Positions 6,486 through 12,581 of a stretch of 13,079 bases of DNA are shown here, one piece after another. The stretch is from an uncultured Bacilli bacterium (GTDB taxonomy: Bacteria; Bacillota_I; Bacilli_A; RF39; UBA660). Location: positions 7,072-20,150 of the forward strand of contig CAJTKV010000033.1 of assembly GCA_910577075.1 (NCBI GenBank). Reading direction: 5' to 3'. Each line of letters opens with the position of its first letter. The stretch's first letter is position 1. The notes beneath the pieces are model-generated. The model ran no database searches. It was not told the DNA's origin and saw only the letters and a program-made list of their open reading frames with translations. The position numbers were made by a program, and so were the translations under genes.

Positions 6486-6520
6486 AAAACAGATTAATCC
6501 ATATAGGAAATCTGTTTTTT
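6486..6520 (+). terminator. Rho-independent terminator after the ABC operon
   Basis: AAAACAGATT (6486-6495) pairs with AATCTGTTTT (6509-6518). An inner TCC/GGA pairing (6498-6500 with 6506-6508) extends the hairpin, and the T run reaches 6520. A second, weaker 7-bp inverted repeat (AGTTAAT 6447-6453 with ATTAACT 6466-6472) straddles the permease stop codon. Confidence 0.85.
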
Positions 6521-6523
6521 ATG

Positions 6524-6532
6524 TGGTAGAAT
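6524..6532 (+). promoter_or_regulatory. Extended -10 promoter for the 73-aa gene
   Basis: TGG followed by TAGAAT (6527-6532) forms an extended -10 element 31 bases before the ATG at 6564, with no recognisable -35 box. A second candidate -10, TATAAC, lies at 6538-6543. The position directly after a terminator supports a promoter here, but which element is used is uncertain. Confidence 0.45.
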
Positions 6533-6563
6533 TAAAGTATAACATAGTATAGAAGGTTTTAAG

Positions 6564-6785
6564 ATGAGCAAATATGAACCATTATGGATTTATTTAAAAG
6601 AAAATAATAGACAGAATTATAAATTATCGTTTATGGAGATTGAGAATATTTTGGGTTTTTCTCTAGATCATTCGTTTCTTACCTATAAAAAGGAATGTCT
6701 AGATTTTGGGTATGAAGTAGGTAAGATATCAATGAAGGAAAAAACAGTGATATTTAATCGTGTATCCAGTTTAAGTAATTTATGA
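6564..6785 (+). CDS. Small DUF7662-like protein, function unknown
   Basis: A 73-residue cytoplasmic protein. The pattern is KYEPLWIYLKEN at the start, then FMEIENILGFSLDHSFLTYK and YEVGKISMKEKTVIFNRV. It resembles small proteins grouped as DUF7662 in Bacillota (K.PL..YL......L.F.EIE.ILGF.LP.S...). They look like compact helix-helix-strand domains; no biochemical role is known to me. The SD AGAAGG (6551-6556) is well spaced from the ATG. The stop is TGA at 6783-6785, the one TGA stop in the window, which argues that TGA is not Trp in this genome. It is followed after 13 bases by the 411-aa gene with its own strong SD, suggesting cotranscription. Confidence 0.65.
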   Translation: MSKYEPLWIYLKENNRQNYKLSFMEIENILGFSLDHSFLTYKKECLDFGYEVGKISMKEKTVIFNRVSSLSNL

Positions 6786-6798
6786 ATAGGGGGACGTT

Positions 6799-8034
6799 AT
6801 GGATCTTAGTCTTGAAGAAATAGAAATGTTACATTTTTTCTGTTTTGTTTTAATACCAGAATATCATCAAAAAAAATACTCGATGCCACAATTGCATTTT
6901 ATATTTGGTGATGATGATTATGAGGTAATTATTTCACATTTAGAGGAATTACTTGGTCAAAAAAGAGCTCTGTATTTGGAAATAAAAACATACTTGTCTA
7001 ATCGCAATGTTATGGTGTCAGATATAGAAAAAACAGTTGATTTAATAAAAAGAAATCAAGAAAGTTATAAAAAAAGTTATGATGAAAATGCGAACTATAT
7101 CTTGGTTAATGATTATAAAAAATTTTTTAGCTTGTTAAATCAATTAATGAATATCTTCGAGGAGAATTCTTCATCTAATAATTTTGAAGCATCTTCTTTA
7201 CTACGTTCAATTTGGTTACGCATGGGTCCAAGTGATATGGAAAATGTGGAGAGTTTTTTAAAACGACAGATATCTTTTATTAAAAATGATTATTTACTTC
7301 CGACATCGCAAAAAGAATTATATCAAATAGGCAATATATATGTAAGTTATTATAATCATGGCAATCAAAATTACTTTGAAACAAATCGCCATATTAGAAT
7401 TTTACTCAAAAGAAAAATAGGAGAAATGGAGGGATTTTATCCGGATAGCAAGATAAATCTTTATGAGAATTATTTTCTTCCAGCAGTTCATTATGGGCTC
7501 ACAAAGGAAGATGATGAAAAAACTTGTTATATTTATGGTGTGCAACAGCTTGATGAACGCGAACAAGATCCGATTGTTAAAAATATTATTCAAGAGGAGA
7601 GAAGAAGACTTCGCAATAAATATGTCTCACCAGATTTTATTATTGCTTTAAAGATATTTGTCGATATTTTACGGGAAAAAGGAATAACCACAATTAAAAT
7701 ACCTCTTATGCAAATATTTAATTATGAGTACCATCAAAATATGGGAAATATGTACCACGAAAAATTGAAAAGTATATCGCCCGAGCGTATTAATGACCTA
7801 GAACTGATGAATGCTCCAGAATATGCCATAGCAGACTATGAAAATATCAAAAAGCAACATGCAAGATTTTACGAAAAAGAAGATGCAATAAGCGCAAATA
7901 AGACGGAGAGATTTCTCTTTGCTATTTATTTGATGGCAGAAAAGTATGATAATATTGAAATATTAACGGAGCCCTTTGTCGAAAGCGATACATTAATTTG
8001 TAAAATAAATTATCAAAAAGACAAGCATTTATAA
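6799..8034 (+). CDS. Uncharacterised 411-residue protein
   Basis: I do not recognise a named family with confidence. The protein is soluble, lacks a signal peptide or membrane spans, and is rich in charged and aromatic residues. Residues 1-165 look helical, including a possible short coiled coil around 60-110 (LYLEIKTYL...DLIKRNQESYKKSYDENANY). The region from about 220 on contains YFLPAVHYGLTKEDDEKTCYIYGVQ, PIVKNIIQEERRRLRNKYVSPDFIIALKIF and a C-terminal TERFLFAIYLMAEKYDNIEILTEPF. These recall hypothetical proteins I associate with Clostridia and Mollicutes-like genomes. No nuclease, ATPase, transferase or DNA-binding motif is apparent. The SD AGGGGG (6788-6793) and 13-base gap tie it to the 73-aa gene upstream. 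Confidence 0.7.
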   Translation: MDLSLEEIEMLHFFCFVLIPEYHQKKYSMPQLHFIFGDDDYEVIISHLEELLGQKRALYLEIKTYLSNRNVMVSDIEKTVDLIKRNQESYKKSYDENANYILVNDYKKFFSLLNQLMNIFEENSSSNNFEASSLLRSIWLRMGPSDMENVESFLKRQISFIKNDYLLPTSQKELYQIGNIYVSYYNHGNQNYFETNRHIRILLKRKIGEMEGFYPDSKINLYENYFLPAVHYGLTKEDDEKTCYIYGVQQLDEREQDPIVKNIIQEERRRLRNKYVSPDFIIALKIFVDILREKGITTIKIPLMQIFNYEYHQNMGNMYHEKLKSISPERINDLELMNAPEYAIADYENIKKQHARFYEKEDAISANKTERFLFAIYLMAEKYDNIEILTEPFVESDTLICKINYQKDKHL

Positions 8035-8066
8035 TGTTTGGAGGCATATAATAAAGTGGTGATTAT

Positions 8067-8342
8067 ATGTTTACAATGGAGGATGCTATTAGGGCAGCTT
8101 CTTATTTAGATGTTGTCTTTGATAAGTATACTCGAGAGGAATTTTTAGATGGCATTAATATCGAATTAGAACATGGACTTATTGATGAAAAAACGAATGT
8201 AACGAATGATGATTTGATTGTAACAGCTAAAATAGCACTTGCTCATCTCAATGAACATCCCAACTATTATAATAAAAAATATGGGTTGAGAATGTTTGAG
8301 GAGTATCTAGAAAGTAAGACAAAAGAAGAAAATTGTAAGTAA
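8067..8342 (+). CDS. DUF5661-like small protein
   Basis: A 91-residue cytoplasmic protein with a recognisable pattern: FTMEDAIRAASYLDVVFDKYTREEFLDGINIELEHG (2-37), TNVTNDD (43-49) and KIALAHLNEHPNYY (55-68). This arrangement (a helical start, then ELEHG, then a helix with ALAHL.E.PDYY) is typical of DUF5661 proteins, found in bacteria and phages and without a known function. The His and acidic residues (H36, D48, D49, H60, H64) could bind metal, but this is speculative. The SD GTGGTGAT (8056-8063) is well placed. Two TATAAT strings at 8030-8035 and 8047-8052 upstream could give it a weak promoter of its own. A terminator overlaps its stop codon. Confidence 0.75.
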   Translation: MFTMEDAIRAASYLDVVFDKYTREEFLDGINIELEHGLIDEKTNVTNDDLIVTAKIALAHLNEHPNYYNKKYGLRMFEEYLESKTKEENCK

Positions 8343-8355
8343 TTTTCTTTTTTTT
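8326..8355 (+). terminator. Rho-independent terminator overlapping the DUF5661 stop codon
   Basis: A 9-bp stem (AAGAAAATT 8326-8334 with AATTTTCTT 8341-8349) closes on a GTAAGT loop, followed by T's to 8355. The TAA stop (8340-8342) lies at the loop and stem edge. Confidence 0.75.
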
Positions 8356-8356
8356 A

Positions 8357-8386
8357 TTGACAATTGAATATGTGTTCAACTATAAT
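8357..8386 (+). promoter_or_regulatory. Sigma-A promoter of the cadmium/zinc resistance operon
   Basis: Consensus boxes TTGACA (8357-8362) and TATAAT (8381-8386) are separated by 18 bases. The -35 box starts only two bases after the preceding terminator's T run. Both flanks carry TTGAA-N6-TTCAA repeats, so the promoter should be strong but repressed. Confidence 0.93.
8364..8379 (+). promoter_or_regulatory. CadC/ArsR operator 1 (within promoter spacer)
   Basis: TTGAA (8364-8368), N6, TTCAA (8375-8379): an inverted repeat lying entirely between the -35 and -10 boxes. It has the same core and spacing as the repeat at 8395-8410, and its centre is 31 bp (about three helical turns) from that one. 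ArsR/SmtB-family repressors bind imperfect 12-2-12-type palindromes of this sort; binding here is inferred. Confidence 0.65.
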
Positions 8387-8391
8387 TGAGA

Positions 8392-8413
8392 TAGTTGAAC
8401 AACAATTCAACTA
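8392..8413 (+). promoter_or_regulatory. CadC/ArsR operator 2 (at transcription start)
   Basis: TAGTTGAA (8392-8399), N6, TTCAACTA (8406-8413), a perfect 8-bp inverted repeat starting 6 bases after the -10 box. It resembles known CadC operators with TGAAC/TTCA half-sites and should cover the transcription start. It is the stronger of the two repeats. Confidence 0.8.
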
Positions 8414-8442
8414 ATAACATATATATTATGTAGGAGGTATTT

Positions 8443-8805
8443 ATGTCGAGAAATGAATTTTCATGTGATTGCAATGTTATTCATCAAAGTGCTGTTGATG
8501 AAGTAATAAAAAAAATGCCTAAGGAACATATTTTTAATAATCTAGCAGATTTATTTAAGTTAATAGGAGATACGACAAGATGTAGAATTTTATTTGCTTT
8601 AGATCAAAAGGAAATGTGCGTTTGCGATTTGGCAAATGTCCTCAATATGACTAAATCATCTATATCACATCAACTGGCTGTTCTTCGGAGGAGTGGTGTT
8701 GTTAGATGCCGAAAAAATGGCAAGGAAGTATATTATACTTTAGAAGATGAACATATTGTTAAATTATTTGAAATTGGCTTAGAGCATATTAATCATAAAG
8801 CATAG
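8443..8805 (+). CDS. ArsR/SmtB-family metal-sensing repressor, CadC-like
   Basis: A 120-residue winged-helix repressor. Its ligands match both CadC metal sites. The N-terminal CDC (C8, C10) and the MCVCDLA motif of the alpha-3 helix (C59, C61) form the soft-metal alpha3N site sensing Cd(II), Pb(II) or Bi(III). The C-terminal helix has D102, H104 and H115-x2-H118, equivalent to the Zn-binding alpha5 site. The DNA-recognition helix is MTKSSISHQLAVLRRSGVV (69-87) and the wing is CRKNGKEVYYTL (89-100). Metal binding would release it from the two repeats at the promoter and allow expression of the efflux ATPase. The SD TAGGAGGT (8431-8438) is near perfect. A clear CadC homologue; I leave the symbol blank because the metal specificity is not shown. 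Confidence 0.92.
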   Translation: MSRNEFSCDCNVIHQSAVDEVIKKMPKEHIFNNLADLFKLIGDTTRCRILFALDQKEMCVCDLANVLNMTKSSISHQLAVLRRSGVVRCRKNGKEVYYTLEDEHIVKLFEIGLEHINHKA

Positions 8806-8821
8806 AAAGTGGTGAAGTATT

Positions 8822-9046
8822 ATGAAAAAATATAAATTTAAAATTAAGAATTTGGATTGTGCCAATTGTGCAAATGAATTAGAAGAAGCTTTGCAAAAAA
8901 TTGATGGAATAGAAAATGTTAGTATCAGTTTTATTCTTGAAAAATTGACATTTGAATGCAATGAAGAAGATATAAGTTCTCTTCTTGAAAAAATTAGGAA
9001 AGTTATAAAAAAAGAAGAACCAGATGTAGAACTAGAGGAGATTTAA
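8822..9046 (+). CDS. Free-standing heavy-metal-associated (HMA) domain protein
   Basis: A 74-residue ferredoxin-like HMA domain with the metal site LDCANCANEL (C13 and C16 in a C-x2-C loop), followed by the usual alpha-beta-beta-alpha-beta pattern (ELEEALQKIDGIENVSISFILEKLTFEC). In many CadA/ZntA ATPases this domain is the N-terminal part of the pump. Here it is a separate gene, 16 bases after the repressor and 5 bases before the ATPase, which itself begins directly at the membrane region. It probably works as the detached metal-binding domain or a chaperone delivering metal to the pump. The acidic tail (KKEEPDVELEEI) may add metal-binding or docking capacity. The SD GGTGAAG lies at 8811-8817. 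Copper chaperones of the CopZ type are an alternative, but the DCANC loop and the CadC context favour Cd/Zn. Confidence 0.88.
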   Translation: MKKYKFKIKNLDCANCANELEEALQKIDGIENVSISFILEKLTFECNEEDISSLLEKIRKVIKKEEPDVELEEI

Positions 9047-9051
9047 TTATT

Positions 9052-10908
9052 ATGAATCGAAAAGGAAGAAAGCAATTAATTAAGATAATTATTTCTCTTA
9101 TTCTAGTTATAATGGCATTTTTCATAAAACTTGATACAAGCTTATTTAACAATATTTTATTTGTCTTTGCCTATATTATTGTAGGTTATGACATTGTTTT
9201 AAAGGCTATTAGAAATATTTTTAAAGGAAAGATATTTGATGAAAACTTCTTGATGTCTATTGCAACTATTGGGGCGTTTGGTATAGGCGAGTTTCCGGAG
9301 GCTGTAGCAGTTATGCTTTTCTATCAAGTTGGAGAATTATTTCAAAGTTATGCCGTCGATAAGTCGAGAAAATCAGTGGCAAGTTTAATGGATATACGCC
9401 CTGATTATGCCAATGTCCTTCGAGATGAGGAAATAAAGAGGGTTGATCCAGATGAAGTTAATGTCGGGGAGATTATTCTTGTGAAACCTGGAGAGAAAAT
9501 TCCTCTAGATGGAGTTGTAATTGAAGGGAGTTCGATGCTTAATACCGTGGCACTGACAGGGGAGGCTGTTCCAAGAAAAGTATCTATAAATGATGAGGTA
9601 TTAAGTGGTTCTATAAATAATGATGAAATTTTAAGAATTAAGGTGAGCAAAGAATTTGGAGAGTCGACGGTTAGCAAGATTTTAGATTTAGTGGAGAATG
9701 CCAGTAGTAGGAAATCGAAATCAGAGAACTTCATCAGCAAATTTGCTAAATATTATACACCAATCGTGGTTATAATCGCCGTATTACTTGCAGTAATTCC
9801 TTCGCTTATTATAAAAGATGCTATATTTAGTGAATGGTTTTATAGAGCATTATCGTTTTTAGTTGTATCTTGTCCTTGTGCTTTAGTAATCTCGATACCA
9901 TTATCATTCTTTGGCGGAATAGGAGCAGCATCTAAAATAGGTGTTTTGATAAAGGGCAGTAATTATCTTGAGGCCCTTGCAAGTAGTGAAATAGTGGTAT
10001 GTGATAAAACGGGAACTTTGACTGAAGGAGTATTCGAAGTACAAAGGATAGAGACAAGAGGCTATTCAGATAAGGATTTATTGCGATATGCTTCCCATGC
10101 TGAGTGTTTTTCTAATCATCCCATTTCCCAATCATTGAAGCAATGTTATGATAAAGAAATTAATGAGAAACTCGTAACAAAGACCAAAGAGATTTCGGGC
10201 AAGGGGGTTGAGGCTTTAGTCGATGGTAAAAAAGTCTTAGTGGGAAATGAAAAATTGATGCAAGATAAAAAAATTAAATATCAAAAAATTGAAGAAGTTG
10301 GAACACCTGTCTATGTTGCCGTTGATGGAAATTTTGCCGGTTCTATATTAATTGCTGATAAAATCAAAGAAGATTCACATAAGGCTATTAAACTATTTAA
10401 GCATGATAATTCTATAAGAGTTGTAATGCTAACGGGAGATCGCGAAAATATCAGTAAGAGTGTTGCTGATGCCCTTGGAATAGATGAATATCATGCGGAA
10501 TTATTGCCACAAGATAAAGTATCATGGGTCGAAAAGTTAATGATGCAAAAGTCCGCTAGGGGAAAGTTAATATTTGTCGGTGATGGAATTAATGATGCTC
10601 CCGTATTAGCGCTAGCAGATATAGGAGTAGCAATGGGAGGTCTTGGAAGTGATGCAGCGATAGAAGCAGCTGATGTCGTGATTATGAGTGATGAACCATC
10701 AAAGATCGCAAATTCCATTATAATTTCTAAAAAGACAATGAGAATAGTAAGACAAAATATAATATTTGCCATTGCCGTAAAAATTGGGGTATTGGTATTA
10801 AGCGCTTTAGGAATGACGACAATGTGGGCAGCAGTTTTTGCCGATGTTGGAGTTTCTATTCTCGCCATTCTTAATGCCTTAAGAATTTTAAAAACACATG
10901 AAGATTAA
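9052..10908 (+). CDS. P1B-type Cd/Zn/Pb-exporting ATPase (CadA/ZntA-like, lacking N-terminal HMA)
   Basis: A 618-residue heavy-metal P-type ATPase. Motifs in order: actuator TGEAVP (169-174); transport site SCPCALV with C274-P275-C276 in a membrane helix; phosphorylation site DKTGTLT with D318; nucleotide-domain H356-P357 in SNHPIS; TGDRE; hinge GDGINDAPVLALADIGVAMG with D511 and D515; and, in the last helix pair, D598 in FADVGVSILAILNALR, the Asp characteristic of Zn/Cd (P1B-2) pumps. About eight membrane segments are expected. Export of Cd(II), Zn(II) or Pb(II) from the cytoplasm is therefore well supported. The protein starts immediately at the membrane region; its HMA domain is encoded by the preceding gene. 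The SD GAGGAG (9035-9040) lies in the end of that gene. No key residue is missing. Confidence 0.95.
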   Translation: MNRKGRKQLIKIIISLILVIMAFFIKLDTSLFNNILFVFAYIIVGYDIVLKAIRNIFKGKIFDENFLMSIATIGAFGIGEFPEAVAVMLFYQVGELFQSYAVDKSRKSVASLMDIRPDYANVLRDEEIKRVDPDEVNVGEIILVKPGEKIPLDGVVIEGSSMLNTVALTGEAVPRKVSINDEVLSGSINNDEILRIKVSKEFGESTVSKILDLVENASSRKSKSENFISKFAKYYTPIVVIIAVLLAVIPSLIIKDAIFSEWFYRALSFLVVSCPCALVISIPLSFFGGIGAASKIGVLIKGSNYLEALASSEIVVCDKTGTLTEGVFEVQRIETRGYSDKDLLRYASHAECFSNHPISQSLKQCYDKEINEKLVTKTKEISGKGVEALVDGKKVLVGNEKLMQDKKIKYQKIEEVGTPVYVAVDGNFAGSILIADKIKEDSHKAIKLFKHDNSIRVVMLTGDRENISKSVADALGIDEYHAELLPQDKVSWVEKLMMQKSARGKLIFVGDGINDAPVLALADIGVAMGGLGSDAAIEAADVVIMSDEPSKIANSIIISKKTMRIVRQNIIFAIAVKIGVLVLSALGMTTMWAAVFADVGVSILAILNALRILKTHED

Positions 10909-10916
10909 AGAATATG

Positions 10917-10942
10917 AAGATAATCTAGATGATTATCTTTTT
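10917..10942 (+). terminator. Rho-independent terminator after the P1B ATPase gene
   Basis: AAGATAATC (10917-10925) pairs perfectly with GATTATCTT (10931-10939) over a 5-base TAGAT loop. T's run to 10942. It starts 8 bases after the ATPase stop codon. Confidence 0.85.
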
Positions 10943-10945
10943 AGA

Positions 10946-10954
10946 TGTTATAAT
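10946..10954 (+). promoter_or_regulatory. Extended -10 promoter for the MmcQ/YjbR gene
   Basis: TGT followed by TATAAT (10949-10954) makes an extended -10 element 44 bases before the ATG. There is no convincing -35 box, as that position falls in the preceding terminator stem. Confidence 0.55.
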
Positions 10955-10998
10955 ATTTATGGAATAAATATTATGGTATTTTATTTGAGGAGTAATAT

Positions 10999-11670
10999 AT
11001 GAGAAATTTAAAGAAACTTCTGGAAAATAAATTAATTAATGATGAGAAATTAATAAAATATGGTTTTATTAAAGAATCTGGTAAATATTATTATGAGACA
11101 AAAATATGTGATGATAATTTTAAAGTAATTGTCGAAATGACAGAGGAAAGACAAGAGTCGAAGGTCATAGATATAGCTATGGGTGAAGAATATATTCTTG
11201 TAGATGTTCAAGAAGCTCATGGTGATTTTGTGGGAAGAGTTAAAGAGGAATATGAAGAAGTATTAAATGATATAATAAGTGCCTGCAGTGAACAAAATAC
11301 GTTTAAAAATGAGCAGGCAAAGATGGTAATTAAATATATTAAAGAAGTGTATGGTGCTGATTTAGAATATCTATGGGAGAAATTTCCCACTAATGCCATC
11401 TGGCGAAATAAAGAGAATAATAAATGGTTTGGCATTCTCATGGTCGTATCTATGAATAAATTGGGAATAGATGATGATAGGAAGATAGAGATTATTGATT
11501 TAAGATATCAAAAAGATGCTATTGAAGAATTAATCGATCATAAGAACTTCTTTGAAGGATATCATATGAATAAAAAAAGTTGGATAACAATCAAACTTGA
11601 TGGAAGTGTCGATATTGAAAGAATATATGAACTTATAGATAATAGTTATGAGTTGTCTTTAAAAAAATAG
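10999..11670 (+). CDS. MmcQ/YjbR family protein with N-terminal extension
   Basis: A 223-residue soluble protein. Residues from about 105 to 220 form the MmcQ/YjbR (CyaY-like fold) domain: IKYIKEVYGADLEYLWEKFP (111-130), AIWRNKENNKWFGILM (133-148), and near the end FFEGYHMNKKSWITIKLDGS with the GYHMNKK and W195 signature, then IYELIDNSYELS. The first 100 residues are a separate alpha/beta segment (YGFIKESGKYYYETKICDDNFKVIVEM), an arrangement seen in the longer members of the family. These are often annotated as DNA-binding on the basis of fold; their cellular role is not established. The start is supported by GAGGAG at 10987-10992. It appears to be monocistronic, because another promoter follows before the DUF4299 gene, although no clear terminator separates them. 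Confidence 0.88.
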   Translation: MRNLKKLLENKLINDEKLIKYGFIKESGKYYYETKICDDNFKVIVEMTEERQESKVIDIAMGEEYILVDVQEAHGDFVGRVKEEYEEVLNDIISACSEQNTFKNEQAKMVIKYIKEVYGADLEYLWEKFPTNAIWRNKENNKWFGILMVVSMNKLGIDDDRKIEIIDLRYQKDAIEELIDHKNFFEGYHMNKKSWITIKLDGSVDIERIYELIDNSYELSLKK

Positions 11671-11674
11671 ATGC

Positions 11675-11701
11675 TTGAAAAATTTTGATTTATGCTATAA
11701 T
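11675..11701 (+). promoter_or_regulatory. Promoter for the DUF4299 gene
   Basis: A perfect TATAAT (11696-11701) preceded by TGC gives an extended -10 box. TTGAAA (11675-11680) could be a -35 with a short 15-base spacer. The TTG at 11701 that could be read as a start overlaps the -10 box, which supports the later ATG at 11734. Confidence 0.7.
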
Positions 11702-11733
11702 TGAATAAAGTAATTTTATGGAGGAGAAAAAAT

Positions 11734-12564
11734 ATGTCAGTAAGTGTACAAATAAAACAGAAAAAGTTATTTAAAAAGAAATTGGATATTGCCGAAATCG
11801 TGCAATTAACACATTTATCTTATGGGGTGTGTGATGAACATTTTCGCCTAGTGGAAAATGAGATAGGTGAGCATACTTTAATTTTTGATAAGCAAAAATT
11901 GGCACGAGGAATAGATTTAAGTATTGAGGGTAAAAGTGTAAATCTATTCTTGAATTTACCAACTAGTAAAGAGGAAATAAGATGTTTTTACAAAACAATT
12001 GAGACGATATGTGCGTATTTGGGCGTGGATGAATATATTCGCGAAGGAGGATATGCAACTATGGCTGATACGACTGTCTTAATCAGACGTGATGAACAGG
12101 GTAGCATTCAAGGCTTGCAAGATTTGCAGGAGAAGATTGAAAACAGTGAATATTCGGGCGTTCAACTCATGGGTATTTATAATCCAATCTCTATTGGCAA
12201 AAAGGAAATAAAGAGGATAAATAGTGATCTCGATAATTTATCAGATTTTTTACATGAATTACAATCAATGGATGTCTATTATGCAGCACCTCATATCTAT
12301 GAAGTTAAGAATAGATTGGTGGGAATTTATGCTATTGGTGCGGATATTTTAAGTGTTGTACCGACAAAACCACATGTGTTTTTTAATGATTCTCTAAATG
12401 TCGAGGAGTGGTTCGTGATATTAAAGGATGGAAAGACGATAAAATACGATGATTTTTTGAAGAATGCTGGTAGAAAGAAATATTATGATGATAACCATGT
12501 TATTGTAAAATTATCAGAAAAGAAGATAGATGAATTAATTAGTAAATATTATATAGAAGTGTAG
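11734..12564 (+). CDS. DUF4299-like protein, function unknown
   Basis: A 276-residue soluble protein. I chose ATG 11734 because GGAGGAG at 11720-11726 is ideally spaced and the upstream in-frame TTG lies on the promoter -10 box. The sequence opens MSVSVQIKQKKLFKKK and continues LTHLSYGVCDEHFRLVENEIGEHTLIF, KLARGIDLS, LPTSKEEIRCFYKTIETICAYLG and, in the C-terminal half, AAPHIYEVKNRLVGIYAIGADILSVVPTKP. This layout resembles DUF4299 proteins of Bacillota; I hold the family name at moderate confidence. No catalytic motif, signal peptide or membrane segment is evident. The gene ends 17 bases before the YbaK-like gene, so the two probably share a transcript. Confidence 0.65.
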   Translation: MSVSVQIKQKKLFKKKLDIAEIVQLTHLSYGVCDEHFRLVENEIGEHTLIFDKQKLARGIDLSIEGKSVNLFLNLPTSKEEIRCFYKTIETICAYLGVDEYIREGGYATMADTTVLIRRDEQGSIQGLQDLQEKIENSEYSGVQLMGIYNPISIGKKEIKRINSDLDNLSDFLHELQSMDVYYAAPHIYEVKNRLVGIYAIGADILSVVPTKPHVFFNDSLNVEEWFVILKDGKTIKYDDFLKNAGRKKYYDDNHVIVKLSEKKIDELISKYYIEV

Positions 12565-12581
12565 AAAGAGAGAATTTTATT

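Noticed and set aside
6783..6785. Possible TGA=Trp recoding, given the Mollicutes-like AT-rich character
   Set aside because: Tryptophan is TGG throughout, no gene needs TGA as sense, and the 73-aa protein ends naturally at this TGA.
9405..9740. Minus-strand open frames inside the P1B ATPase gene (also 10491-10868)
   Set aside because: The composition is low-complexity Ser/Thr/Ile-rich, as expected from reading opposite a real gene; there are no motifs, and the + strand gene has all family motifs.
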